In this document: one piece after another, positions 1-13,400 of the stretch
How positions within the stretch are numbered: the stretch's first letter is position 1
Layout of the letters: the number at the start of each line of letters is the position of its first letter
Assembly: GCA_013398275.1 (NCBI GenBank)
Contig: VZSE01014929.1
Span: forward strand, 781,295-845,294
Origin: Promerops cafer
Taxonomy: Eukaryota; Chordata; Aves; Passeriformes; Nectariniidae
Direction of reading: 5' to 3'
Length of the DNA: 64,000 nucleotides
Made by a program: the position numbers and the translations under genes
Notes under the pieces: generated by a model
What the model was told of the DNA's origin: nothing
Databases searched by the model: none
What the model saw: only the letters and a program-made list of their open reading frames with translations

Positions 1-240
1 GCGGGCGGCGCCCAGGGGAGGAGGGGGCGGCGCGGCTCACGGCCGGCCGCGGGCGCCAACTTTCCCTCTCCCCCTCCGGCGGGACCGGCCTGCCCGCGCC
101 CGGCCGGGCCTCAGGCGTGCTGGAGCGCAGGGTCTGCCGGCAAAAGCATCTTGTCCGCAGCCGGGCACGGCACTGCCGCCTCCTCGCACCTTCCCGCCTC
201 GGCAGGTGTGCTGCCTTGGCTGCTGCGCTCCTTGCTTCCT
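1..240 (+). promoter_or_regulatory. CpG island 1, likely promoter and first exon (left edge truncated)
   Basis: The first ~230 bases are extremely GC-rich and full of CpG, then the sequence falls abruptly to AT-rich DNA after about 240. A GC box (GGGGGCGG, 23-30) and an E2F-like GGCGCCAA (52-59) are visible. A plausible plus-strand splice donor, GGCAG|GTGTGC, lies at 205/206, so bases up to 205 could be a 5'UTR exon and the following DNA a long first intron. No coding start with a convincing reading frame is present, which fits a non-coding first exon. In vertebrates, unmethylated islands like this mark promoters. The island is cut by the window edge, so the transcription start and the opposite strand cannot be judged. 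The plus-strand direction is inferred from the donor alone. Confidence 0.72.
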
Positions 241-2011
241 GTCTGCATCTTCCCGATTTTCTCTTTTTGTTAGTAAAATACAGCGCTTAAACTATCAAAA
301 AACGAGCTACTTCTTTAGCGGGGATCAAGTTTTAAAACTAGGGAAAAAATACATAAGTTTTAAGTACCTAGGGACTAAGTGTTTAGCTAGAAGTATGAAG
401 AAGCAGTTCTGCTACAAAACGATGAAGCTAGCATGCATTTCAGTTTATTGAAGTTTTAATAAGCCTGGCCGAATACCTGAAAAAAATCACTGAAGCTTAA
501 ATTGCTAGTGTAATGTTACATTAATGTAGCGTTATAGGTCAGCAAGATGAAAGGTGTGGTTCTCGTAATTATCACGATGCCTAGTATGAGGTAACAAAAC
601 CACATACCACGAAACTGTGTAATTTATGAGTTGACGTGGTGCAGGCATACCATTGTGATATTGTTGGGGTTTTTTTCATCTCAGATTCTTAGCTTTTCCT
701 ATACCGTGCATCACATTACACCAGAAAAGCTTATGAGAAATAGTTCCCCAAAATGAAAGCTCATAAGTCATCTTGTGTCCCTTGAGTGGATTATCAGCCC
801 TTAGGTGCCACAGCCCACAGGGTGTCAGAGAAGATACAGCCCTGCCCACGTGGTCTGTGCATTGCTGTTTGAGTCCCAATCAGCAGTTCTGAGACTTCTT
901 TGCACAGAAGAGAACTTTATGTTAAAATACAGTAATTTTTTAATAATGATACATTTAATTTTATAGCCAGTATTCGTTAGTTTTTCCTTTTCTCAAAGTT
1001 AGAGCGTTATGGATTGGGCACGCACACATTTAATAGAGTGTGTAGTTTGCCAAGGCTTCCAGGACACACATCTGAGGCTCTGCACATGGTGTCACGCAAG
1101 CAGCTGATTTGAGTACAAACTGCTGGGGTATGACATAATGTTGCTCATGCTTCATTTTTAATGTGTCACCTCTGCATGACAGCAGGTTGAACTTCACCTG
1201 CTTGTGAATACAGCATGTAGCAATGTTATGTTACATGTATGAGACACTGGGAAAATCAGTAGGGACTTGAACCACTGACACCAAAGTTCTTATGCGAAGG
1301 CTCAACTCTGTGGTGTGGTGTGTGCGAGGAACTCCTGCCACAGCCTAAAGGATCATAATCCATGAAAACTCACCAGCTGAGTGCTCAGCCAAAAGGTGAT
1401 TAACCTTTCTGAAACCAACTGGGAAATAAAGGACTAAATGTCTGAATAGGAGCTTATGTTGGAATTACTTTTTCAGTAAGATGATGCAAACAATGTCCAG
1501 CTTTTGCCGTCATACAGGGCCTAGAAATGTGCACTGAAATGTGTTGCTGTAAAAATTGTCTGTATTTTTTGGCATATGGAGTGAAGAGTAACATGCCACG
1601 TAAAAATAGATTGCTTTGGACATTCAGCATGTGCTGCAGGAATAAAAAAAACTTGATTGAGTTATATTCCATTATTGGTTTAAATTGAAGTGGGTGATTG
1701 CTGGGCAGACAGTGTTACAGCACAGATAACAAACTTGATGCTGCAAACAGCTGTGTGTGGGGAGGCGGATATGGCACAGGCTCTAGGTGGTCTGGCTGCT
1801 GCGGTGCTGCTGCTCTGCCACATTTCACGGGATGGATTAAACGTTCACATCATCAGTGGAGCGCTGGTAGGAATGTGGTTGTTTCTCAGAGCTGTACTGT
1901 GTATCTGAAAAGTGGGAGCAAACACTCAATCAAAGGATTTTTTTTTTTTTTTTGTTAGCCTTTGGAAAAAAACTCAGCTTAGCATAAGGAAATGGGAAGA
2001 AAGGGATGCAC
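206..2011. other. AT-rich DNA with no gene seen
   Basis: This stretch follows the candidate donor of CpG island 1 and reads as intron. It has many stop codons in all frames, a G4T7 tract at 666-676 and a T16 run at 1938-1953. I see no exon bounded by good splice sites with a convincing frame. Confidence 0.5.
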
Positions 2012-2241
2012 AGGAATTTTCACCTGAACTTGAGGAAGTACTTCTCTATCATCTGGGTGGCTGCTCACTGGAACAAGTTGTCCAGAGTGATTGTGGAGTC
2101 TCCCTCACTGGAGATGCTCAAGAACCATCTGGATGCAATCCCGTGCCCTGTGCTCTAGGATGACCCTGCTTAAGCAGGGAGGTTGGATCAGATGACCCAC
2201 TGTGGTTCCTTCCAGCCTTACTGGTTCTGTGATTCTGTGAA
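2012..2241 (+). mobile_element. CR1 LINE fragment, 3' end, forward
   Basis: The segment carries the hallmark CR1 3'UTR words in order: a 'ggctgctcactggaac' block, 'gtggagtctccctcactgg', 'gatgaccctgcttaagcagg', 'ggttggatcagatgaccc', then 'ccttccagcc' and the terminal 'ttctgtgattctgtga' at about 2226-2241. CR1 is a non-LTR retrotransposon whose copies are usually 5'-truncated, and only about 230 bp of 3' end are kept here. There is no coding capacity. The exact 5' boundary is uncertain by roughly 20 bases. Confidence 0.92.
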
Positions 2242-4388
2242 ACACTGTTGTGGCATTCTGGAGGCATTTCTGAGCAATTTTGCAGTTGCTTTCTTTGCTT
2301 ACAATACTAATGAATAATCATACTGTAATGAAATAATTCAGTGTACAGTGGTGTGCTTTGGGGTTTTTTTCCACATCTTAGTGACCAATTAAGAAGTTAC
2401 TGGTTACTTGAAAAAGTATCAGTGCATATAATTTGGGAGAGTTGTGGCCACTGGATAAAGTATACAGCTCTGAGGTGGTGCTGGGTGTGCATCAGTACAC
2501 CAGCTGGTTTTTGGGTTTTGCATTTATAGATCAAAGACTTGTGAAGAACTGGGCTCACTCGGAAGCACTGCTCTGGGGTCTTTCATAAGGCAGGCCAGGC
2601 CCTACTGGTGTCCTCTGCAATGAGACTGTGTTCTGCAGTCCATAGCAATACTACTAAACAATGTATTCACATTATCTGTGGCTCACAGCTGGAAATGGAT
2701 GTTGATTTAAAACTACTGATTTGTAAATGCTTCTCTGTCAGCTTTTTTTACGGGCACGTTGTCCAAGCAACCTGAAGTGCTGTTACCTTCTCTGCAAGTG
2801 TGCCGAGAAGGGGGCTTTTGGCTCGCCTTGCTAGGCTGTCTCCCTGCCTCTCGGTTTTTTCTGCTCTGACCTCTTGCAGATAGTTTGGTTGACTTTTCTG
2901 ACATCTCTAGTCCATGAGCAAAAGGCCAAATTTACTACAGTTAGCCAGATTCAGACTGTCCAATGGAATGGACTCAATCTCTCTTACTAATGTCAAGAGA
3001 GGAGGAAAATGACCCCGAAACCCACCAGTTTTGAACTGCCAGATATTCAGCTGTGGCAACATGGCAAACTTCGTTACATTTCTGCAGTCCCATAGTGTCT
3101 ACAGTTATGATGTTGGAACCAGCACAATTGTTTCCACAGAGTGTTCCTGAAAATACACTTAAGTCTTCTGGGGCATTTTGAGCTGTTCATAGAAGTCCAG
3201 GAAGTCCAGAGGGTCACACCTTGTGTGAGGTTTCTGCTTTTCTTTTTTTTTTTTTTGCTCCTTTCCTCCTCTTCCCTGTCCCCCAGCTTGTTTCTCCCTC
3301 AATCAACCTGCAGTTGAGCTGCACTCTAAAGAGTGGAGTCAGGTAGCTCCTTAGTTGCTAAGACAAAGTTTACTGTAATGCTGAAGGACCAATATTTAAA
3401 CTGAATCTCTTCATCAGGTTTTGACAACATTTATTTATTTTAATTTTTGCATGGTATTTGTAGTAAAATGCTTTAAAATCGGGTGAGGTTGCTGTTTGTA
3501 TGAGGCACTATGTGATCACTTGGTTTACGGTAAGTGCTGACATGGTGTATGCACCTGTGTAGCTCTTTGGCTGATATGAGCAATTCTGCTTCTCCTGAGG
3601 CTCATCAAGCATTGAGGAAATAGATGCAAATGAAATGAGTGTCCAAACATGTGGTGGTGGGTAGAAGAGGTGAAAGAGTGAATAGAAAGAGATACAAAAC
3701 ATAAATCTGAAGACACTCTTACCTAGAAGTAGACTTTGATAATTGTATTTCACTGAAACTACTAGAATTTGAAGGGAGAAAAAAAAGACCATCTGCTTAT
3801 ACAGTAATTGCACAAAAAAAGGTGATCAACTGTTGCTGGACATTTCATTACTGCAAGAAGTCCCAGTGCTGGATAGCTTTCAGTGGAGTATTTTTGTAGT
3901 ATTGCTGTTGGAACTGGGAGCTTTTAATCAAGCCTGACTGATTCCTAAATACTAGGATGGGTCCTGCAACAGAACAGTACTTGCTGTGGGAGCAGAGGCA
4001 GCTGCTTTTGTAAGTGGTAGGATTAGCAGGAAAAATAAAACTTCTCTATAAAAGAATAATTGCAGAAGACAGACCAAAAACTTGCATATAAAATACTACC
4101 CATCTGGAAAGTTCAGGTCGTATGGAGGGAGAAAGAGGCTTATGAATTTCCATGCCTGGTGGTGGCTTTGACATCTGCTGCTTTCAGTGACTCAGTTCTT
4201 AATATCATGGAGTCAAGGGGCCAGATTCCCCAGCAAAGAGCTCAGGTAGTTGGATAAGCCATTGGCTGAATACATGTAGCTTTCTAAAAGTTGTCGCTCT
4301 CAATATTTTCCCAGGCATGCTAATAACAGTGTGGTGTTCTCACTTTGATAGTTACAGGTGTTGAATGATGAGCTGGCTGTGAGCGCAT
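2242..4388. other. AT-rich DNA with no gene seen
   Basis: It holds a G4T7 tract (2360-2370), a T14 run (3243-3256) followed by a pyrimidine-rich stretch to about 3300, and short chance ORFs. No exon, RNA gene or interspersed repeat was recognised. Confidence 0.45.
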
Positions 4389-4461
4389 GCTAAAATGTCA
4401 TTTGGTATTGCTAAAATGTCATTTGGTATTGCTAAAATGTCATTTGGAATTGCTAAAATGT
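4389..4461 (+). repeat. 21-bp tandem repeat, about 3.5 copies
   Basis: The unit 'gctaaaatgtcatttggta' plus 'tt' occurs at 4389-4409, 4410-4430 and 4431-4451 (one change, gta to gaa), followed by a 10-base partial copy at 4452-4461. Copies 1 and 2 are identical, which implies a recent duplication. Because 21 is a multiple of three, one frame stays open and would encode a 7-residue repeat (MSFGIAK). There is no evidence that it is translated. Confidence 0.95.
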
Positions 4462-7400
4462 GGGCTTTGCTCCCCACTGCTGTGTTGCCCAGACTTCCAG
4501 CAGCGTCTTGGATGAAGTGCAGTCTGGCAGAGGTGACAGCTTCTATATTGGAGCTGACGGCATGTTGTGTAAAACAAGCATAAGAAGATGCAACTCTTGT
4601 ATGTTGCTAAAGAGGAGGATGAGGGGCTACACACCAGCATCTATGGAAGGCCTGGAAAACCTAAGTCTGTAGGACAGGTTGTGTTCACTTAAAGCTGAGC
4701 TCTTCACAAGAGTGTGAACATCATTTAAGTGGCTGCCGTCATGTAACTTTCTCTTAGCATTTGCTCAGTTTGTAATTTAACATTTGGAGTTGAGACCAGC
4801 TGTTTTGAAAAGGTGGTAGATCTTAACCTAAGGCTTTTTACACCAGGAGTGATGTGGCAGCTAGGTACATGCAGTGCTCTCATCAGCATCTGGAAATCAG
4901 AGGACAGACCGACACTTAGTCGCCAGTAATGTGCATGAATGTGTATCCTTGCAAAATAAACAAACAATTATGTGCATTTACCTCAGTGGGAATACTAATT
5001 ATTGTTCATGAAAAGGAACTTCCTACATTTATGACTACATTTAGCTAAAATTCATCCTCTGCCCAGTACTTCTGCAACTGTAGTTTTTGTTTCTTGTTTA
5101 AAATGCATTTCACAGTGAAGTGGAAAGATCTGTTTTCCAAGGATGTTGGTTATTTGCTTTGCAAGTTGGTATGGTGAGGAAGACCCTTCTATCTCAGGAA
5201 GGCATTTCTATCAAATAAAGTCTTTTTTTGACTGAAAGATCTAATCAGCACTTTTCCCCACCACATGTAATCTTGAGCAGGGCAGGTTTTCGGATAACTT
5301 TGCATTTTACAAGTATGGCTTCTTTTGCTCTTTGGATTTGAATATAAATTGTGATAAAATGTGAATGTGACTCTTGTAACAAATTCTAGAATATGTTAAT
5401 CATATGGAGGAAAATTGAATAGTCATTAAACTTGGACTAAAACATAATTTTTTCATACTTCTGTGACATGACATTTTTTCTTGCTCTGAGGTTACCAAGT
5501 ACATGGAGGATAAGATATAAAGTGTTTAGTGGTGTAAAGCCTGAGTCATATATTTTCTGGGAAGGAAGGACTGAAAGCAAACATCTGTGAACATGCTGCA
5601 AACTGATTTTTCATTTTTAAGATTGAAGGTCTCACATAAAGCCGATAGGGATCTTTCCTCTGCTTGCTGGAGTGGCTTTGGGTGAGGCCCATTGCAGTGC
5701 TGTATCCATACGACTGGCAGAGATTGTTCCTCTTGTATGCCAGCAGATCTACAAAAGAGCTGGAAAATGAAAACCTGAAGAAACATCAGGTAGCTTGTAG
5801 CAGTGGCATTACACTTCACTTGTGTAGGACATATTTACCTTTTTGGCAGAATTCATAGTGATTATCATGTCTGCACTTCAGGCTTTGAAAGGATGTTTTC
5901 ATAGCTGATCTCCAGTTCTTATGAGAACTGTAAAATAATCACGTGTCTGCCTGTCAAATTATCTTTTTTCCACTTCATCATTTCTTGAGGAATGTGAAAT
6001 TGTATAATAAAAAATAATTGTATAGTAAAAAATAATTTGAGGAAGGGGTGATGCCAGAAGATGAAGAAACATCTGTTCAATCTGAGACAATCTTACCTAC
6101 CATTCCTTCCTCTTCTAGAATATAATGCAAATGCAAACAAGTCATCAGAAATATTTTGTGTCAAGCTCCAGAATACTTTATTGCAGAAGAAGGAAGCACT
6201 ACAGGCCTGCTGCTTGCAGTGTACATTCTATGTTGCCCCTGAATGTGCTGGTTTTTTTCTTTATTTATAATTATTTTTCTTGAATACGCTGTTTCTCACT
6301 GAGAAATAATTTTATTTATCTCTAGTAAGCACCAGTTATTCAAAATCTGGATGATAACCATCTAAGAAAATAGCTGCTCTGTACACTTTGAAAAAGGCAG
6401 AGACAAAGATTTTAGTGTTAATTTGAAATGGCGACAATTAGACAATTGATTTGATAAATCAGCTGTGTTTAACAATAAAGGGTCCTTGGTTTTAAAGGAC
6501 TGTCTCAGTGAATAACTTCACATTAAAAATTAAACAACCAATTCCTGTTACTCAGTGTCTAATTCCATCTTGAGACTTTTAGAAATGCTTTGGGAGAGTA
6601 CATACAGTTTTTTACACTTCAGTTATAAGATGATGGACCAATATTTAGAGCTGTAGAATAGAAGAAATATTCCAGTTTATGGTTTAATAATTTTTCTTTG
6701 CTATTAATATTTGTGTTCCCTGAATTCTTACAAGGCTCCTTCTTAACTTTGTGCTGTGATAAACAAGGGGGATGGATTTTTTCACCAGAGATGCTGATGA
6801 CACTGCACTTGTGTCTCTTTTAAGTGCACAGGATGGAGGATATTAATACTGTGCAGTTTCATTTCAGACACTATAATTCATTAAAGACTGAACTGACTTA
6901 AATACAGGTGTTAGTTGCATCTTTTTAATGTTCCTTTTGGTGTTGCAAAGGATTGAAATAGACATAGAAGAAGAAATTTGCCAGCTTAAGGGAAAAATTG
7001 AATGGGATTTTGAAGCCAAGCTGGTCAGTTCTTTATGGACAAAGATTAGAACTTGATTATGGATGAATTTTGAAACAGTTCTTCTGATTTTGAGAAAGAT
7101 TTCCCTGTGTGCTAGTAAAGGCCATCTTATCTATTAAGATTTTTTTTGCAAAAAGCTGAGCACTTTCATTTTGAAATACTAGCATTGCTGAAACTGGTCC
7201 AACAAAATCTTTTTATAGTTTTGGAGACTGTTTGGACACTTTTGAGATACCTGCCCCAAGTACTTTGTAAAGCTTGAGTAAGCTACAAATGTCTCTATTC
7301 CGTATGGAAATTAATTTTTTTTCCCATCGTATTTTGACAGATAGTGAATACTCCGTGAATAAAATTTGAACCTCTAAATACCCCAGTATAAAGTGGAAAG

Positions 7401-10400
7401 AAGCATCACCTCCTTCTCCAGCAGTATGTAATCTATCACTATCTTACTTTCTGGGAATTATCCCGATAGAAGCCATAACCAAGAAACAGGGAGGTGGTAT
7501 GTTTAAGGTGCAAGAGATCCAGTTTCACTGCTGTGAGATACATGAATGTTAACTCAGCCCCTTAGGGGCATCCAGTGTTGAAAACAACACTATTTAATTA
7601 TTTCAGACATTTATTGTGATGTAATCCTGCTATGTATGTTCATCGGAGTGTGTATCAGCGCTGTGGAAGTGACCTCAAAATTCATTTAAAGGCTTTGTGT
7701 AGACTTCAGATGTTTGCCTGCTGGCAGGTGAAAGCTACATAGCAGGTTACTGAAGTCTACCCTTGCTTTCTTTGTCTTCATATCAAAGAACTGACATTGA
7801 TACAAGTAAATCTGATGACAAACTTTAGGGAAGCCCTTGAAGTTGACATTGTTTTGTAGCAATATGTTGGAGAAGCATTACAGCTTGTATAACTTGCTGT
7901 TAAGTTGAGGAGAGTCTGCTACTGATGGTTATACTTGGTTAACTGGGTGATGTGAGAGTTGTTAAGATCTCAATTTTGATGCAGAAAATAACAGTGAACC
8001 ATGCACATGCTCATCTCTATTTCAGTTTGGGACCAGGGAGCTTTTCTGTTTATCCTGTTAAGTTCTGGGGGTATCTGCAGAGCCTTTCTCCTCAGGAATC
8101 AAGTTTTCATTGTCTGAACTATTTTTTTCTTCCTTTTGCATAGAGTAGATTATTGTGTGAAAAAAACACTAAGAAAAACCCCAAATAACTGCTTTTTCCA
8201 GTAAATTGTTTCGGGCCATATTGCAAGAGCTTCCTGCTCACTTAATAAGTATGTTAATATGAAGAAGATGGATTTGTGGAAGGGAAGTGAAAAATTTCCA
8301 CAGCAGTGACAGCGCAGAAAGGGGGAGAGGCTCAGAAGTGCACTGCTCTGTGTGCCCAGGCTGAGGGTTATTCATCAAATGCAGAGTGCCATGGATGTGG
8401 CAGCATGGAGCAGGCAGCTGACAGTAACAAATTCACTAAAAAGTGCTTGTAACTACTGTGATATTTGGAGGAAAATGGAAAGCTTAAATGTGTTTAAAAT
8501 AAAATCCATGGCCGCCGATCTTTCCAGGGAAGAACTAGGAAGACTGTGGTCCTTACTGTAGTTATAAGTGCTCTGTGCTCCATGAGGCAAGGTAGTGGTG
8601 TGGTGAGTGAGGAGGGTGGGAAGATAATGGTACATAGAATTTTTTGTATGTACTTTCATTTCACAGTACTTCTCTAGGGAGTCTTCATTTTCCTGGGCTC
8701 ATTGTGAGCTTGCTGTACTTGAGAGAGGTTTTCTAGTTGTGCTGTAGGACTCTTTGCACACAGTCATAGCATTGGTAATAACTGTATTTTCTTTTTATCT
8801 TAGAAAATCTCATAAATTGACTAAATACTCTCTTACAGATGAGAAATGCTGATACTATAGCTATATCAGTCCTCATACTTTATCTTCAGCAGCCATGCTT
8901 GACAGGGGTTCCAAACTTGGGTCTCTGTCTTAGGAGAGCTATCTAGAGATTTAGCTACCTAGTGTTCTCATTTCATGTATCCAGAGTAAGCCCTTTCTTC
9001 CTGGCAGATTTTTTTTTTTTTCTTTTTTGGGTGATTGTGAAGAGACTGCCACCAGAACAAAGCAAATACTTCATCTTTGCTGACAGTTACCATGGGGCAG
9101 TTACCCAGGGCTCTCTTTAGACCAGATTGAGTGGGGAGATAAAGTCTGTGTTGGATACTGTGAGCTGGGACGTAGTTATATGCCAGGGAGTTTTAGTGGC
9201 TTGCTCAACCTGCTTCCAGAGCCAGGGTAAATACCAAGTGCTTGTTCAGGTATGTGACAATAATTGAATGCACAGGATGGGGAAAAGGTATTTGTTGCTG
9301 TTACCTTTTCTGGATATTTTTGGTTGCGCTCTTGTATTTTTAATGTTAGGTGATTGGATTTTAATGAAATCTAAAAAGAAAAAAGCCTTTGAGCAGCCTT
9401 TACCTGAAGAATTTTACTTCTGCAGCAGTTTTCATAACTCTTGAGTTAGAAATCATCGTGAAAGAGATAGGCAAGAGGTTCTATATCTGCTCTTGCTGTA
9501 TTAATTGATTGCTGCATTTTCTTTTCTCAGTGGTGACCTGACTTCTTCCTTTGTTTCTTTTTTAAATAGGAAGTGTAGTTCCTGTAGCATTGTCACCCTA
9601 CTTCTACTTGATCCCACTGACCTCAGAAATGTAGTAGGTGTACAGTTAGTGAACCCTCTGTTCCTGCTAATGGCACAGTGTTCCAGACACAGGATTGCTT
9701 GCTACCACCAAACATTCTGGAAATGAGGGAATGCCTCTTCTCTGACCCTGCCTATATGGGAGCCATAACATCTGCATTTGGAAACCAAATCCCTTTGCTC
9801 TGCCCCACAAAGCACAACCCCTTAATAATGGAAAGGATTGGAGTTTTGCCCGCAGCGGTGTAAGTGGCTACTAAAAACACTTGATACCTCATGAATTCAA
9901 GATTGAGCCCAAACACACAGTTTTGCAATTGCTTGTTCTGTAGTAGCAGGTGTGCATACATATTGAAAGCCTGTTAGTATTTGCTCATAGTCTCTATGGT
10001 GTTGTGTGACTAGAGCCATGGCACAGAATTGAGTATACAGCTCTCTAGAAAGTATTTTCAGCTTGTGTGGTGTAATAATTTAAAATTTATTATGCACTCA
10101 TTGTATGCCATTAGACTTGCTATATCGATAATTAGGAACAATAATTCATGCTGATCTTTCCACATGTAATTTAAAAATATTAATTGTAATTGAAGACTAG
10201 GTTACTGTTTCTTTCAGAAGCCTGCCGAGCTGCAGGTAGTTAGGAGAAGAAGAGAGAACTGAAGAGAGGAGATGGGAAGAGCCCACAAACTAGTTCCATT
10301 TTGGGAAATTGATACAAGATAGTAAATTGCAGAGGTAGGAATTAAAAACCCAAACCTTCCAGTATCTATACTTTGGGAAGACACTTGTGAGAGATTGTTC

Positions 10401-13400
10401 ATACTTTCATGATTGAAAAAACAGCATACAAACCTGTGGTTGGAATTAATTTTTTTTTCCTTGTCTGTATCAACCTGTGGAGCAAAGTTGTACCTTTAAA
10501 TCTTTCTATAGTACTATTCAACCCCTCTCATCACCTGACACTTCTGCTTACCTGCCAAGCCCTGACTGGTGGTTTAAGGAAAGGGATTATAAATCCCATA
10601 CCTACATGGAGGAAACTCTGCTCCAGCAGTGTTTAGCTTTTGATAAGGAGTTATGCTCAGCAGAGCATTCTGCTGCATGTACACACAGACCCCAGACTGT
10701 GGTGCTTGGTGCCCCAAAGTGGTTTACCCTTTGCACAGAATGTACCCACCTAGAAAGGTGTTACGTGTGCATTCTGTGGTAGAGTTGCTGGGTACCTGAT
10801 CTAGGCGTTGTAGGGAAATCAGAAATTGCCTACTGTTCTGTTTCTGCTTTGAAAAAACAAAGTTTAAAAATCTCTATCCGGTGTCCGTGCTCACCTGCTG
10901 CTCACCTTTTGACTGTTCGTTCTGTTCTCTTCTGTTGTCCACAGATGAGTGGTTGATTGGAGCCTTTCTCATGGCTGCTGCTTTTCTGTCCTGGAACCAC
11001 TGAACTGCTTCGTCCTATAAAGTCTCAAAGCCTTCTTTTCTTGTGAATACTGATTGTTCTAATATATTTATTTTTGGTGCTCTGTAGAACAGGTGTAGCT
11101 TAGGAACAGGACACTGGACATAGGCATAATAGGATAGACTGTACTTGTGTTGTTCAGGCCTCTGTATTAACCATATAAATCCAGAAGGTGCCTTTCTGAG
11201 AAAATAAAGAAGCAGAGTATAGCAAGGAGTAAAGATGAAAAAATCTGAAATTGAAGCAAGGGAGAAAAGGAGTTTGTGAAAAACAAAGGAGTCTGCATTC
11301 TAAAATGAGGTCTTGGTTGGAGTTTTTGAATCTCATAAGCTGGACAGTTACCTGCCTGAAAAGAAACCATGTTTTTTCTTGCTAGACACATGTCTAATTC
11401 GGGAGCAACTATACAGGCCACTCTCTTTCTCCTGACTGGCTTTGAGGTTGAATGCTTGGGGTTGTTCAGGCAGTCTGCTTGAGGCATGTACTTGATGAGA
11501 TTCAGAGCTCTTAATGGATGTTTTAAGTATCCTTACTTCATTGCCCAAAAAGTCCTTATCTAATTTATCCTGAAAATCTTTCTTGTTTATATTACTAAAT
11601 AAATCCTGATACCAGATCAATTCTATGGGTTATTGTAGCTGCCTTTTCAAGCTACCTCAGTACCTCTTTTGAATTTCCCTTTTTGCAGGTGACCTGTCAC
11701 ACTGTTGATTTGTAACTCATTTTGTGTAGATCATGTTCCTTAAGAGCTGCATTAATAATCTAGATGTGGATAACTCCCCTGTATATGTTCATTTTGAAGC
11801 AGAATTTTACATATCTGAGAGCTGAATTTTTTTGCTTAGCTTTCCTGCTCAGGATACTGAGCACTGAATGCTCACTCCAAAAGGCTGGTTCTGTTACTGA
11901 GTATGTGTGCTGAAGCACTCCTGGTAAGTAAGCACTCTCCTAAGATATGACATATTCTTTTCCTGTTCTTCCAGGAATACTGTAGTCTTTCTCTTAAGGT
12001 CATTTCTAAAGCCATCGTTTTTGGAGTCCTGTGATTTGTTAAATGTTGGGCTGGTAGCCCATCCTTGCTAAACAAACATTATTTTGTTGCTATTGTAGCA
12101 GAACTGACTTTTTGCCTTTTTGTTTTCTTTTTTCCTTTCTTTTAATTTATTTTTCCCCCCTATTCTCTTACCAGTGATTGCACAGTAGAACACCTTTTTT
12201 GTCAAGATCATAAAGGTCTTCCTTTCTGGGTACCCTTTGGTTGCTTTCTACCTTGTTGTGGGTAGGTAGCTTAGTACAACAGACTTGTTAATGACAGCTT
12301 GTTTGGGAGACAGTCTGTTTATGTGGACTTACTCTGATTTCATCACTGTGACTCCATTGAAGCTTCCCACCTTTGAACCTCTGGTATTAAGCAATCGAAC
12401 ATCTTGCATGATGGCAGTTTTTAGAGTCCAGTAGGCAGGGCTGATGATAAGCACTCAGGAAAGCAAATTTATTGTTTTGAGTTTGGTCTGTGTTTTTTTT
12501 CCCCTGACATTTTATGAAGAGCAGAATGTAAGCATTAAGACCATTACCAGAAGGTTTCACACTTGAATTTGGGTAGATGCAAACCTGATTTGGATTTCTT
12601 TCCAAGACAGACTTTTATTTCACAGGTATCTGAGACAGCCCCCATTTGAAAACACGTTGAAGTGTTCTGTGTGATGTATTTTTAGCCCTGAAGTGTCTGA
12701 GACCGTGGCAGAGGAGCTGCTTTCTCTCTGTGTCCTTGCAGTGCAGTGGAGTTAACATATGTTGTTGATTACTAGGAAGATAAAGCTGAAGTCTCACAGT
12801 CCTCCTGTCTCATTGCTCTCTACTTGCTGTGATGTCATGATTGTGTGGTAGGATGAAGAAAAGGATTTCTACAAACAAAAGAGCTACTGAGTAATCGTGT
12901 CCTAAGCAATACAAGTTTACGTGGGCAGAACACACTTCTAGTTGAGCATATATCCCTGCAAGTTCCATGAAACACAGCTTTCCCATGTAATACCTCATGG
13001 TGAGACATCATATGGACAAGGGAGACCAGCTGATGCTGAGACACCAGCAGGGTTTGGTGCCTGGGGTTGAGTAGATGATTGCAGGGCTGTCCATCCCTAA
13101 GCAAAGTACAACTGTTACATTGCTCTGTTTGTAACACTGTCATGTGTCTGTAGATACACAGTTTTCTTTACTTTGAGAGGGGAAAGCGGAGATTTGGGGG
13201 ATGACAACATGTATCCTAGTTTTGCATAATCATCATAAATACTTTTGTAGGAGGGTTGATATTTAGGAAGTGCTGACCTCTTCACCTTCTTAAAACTGGT
13301 GGTCTGTTGTGCTGTCTCACTTTGGTCCTGTGTGCTTTTTATAATTGGCATATATGGTTTAGTAAAACAAAACTGATCCATGGTACTAACAGGTAGTACT

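Noticed and set aside
6951..7056. Glu/Lys-rich frame (IEIDIEEEICQLKGKIEWDF) after an acceptor-like site
   Set aside because: Weak acceptor, no good donor and only 34 codons. The coiled-coil look is not enough.
10945..11005. Very good acceptor followed by a short hydrophobic frame
   Set aside because: Only about 20 codons to a stop and no downstream support. A cryptic acceptor in intronic DNA is simpler.
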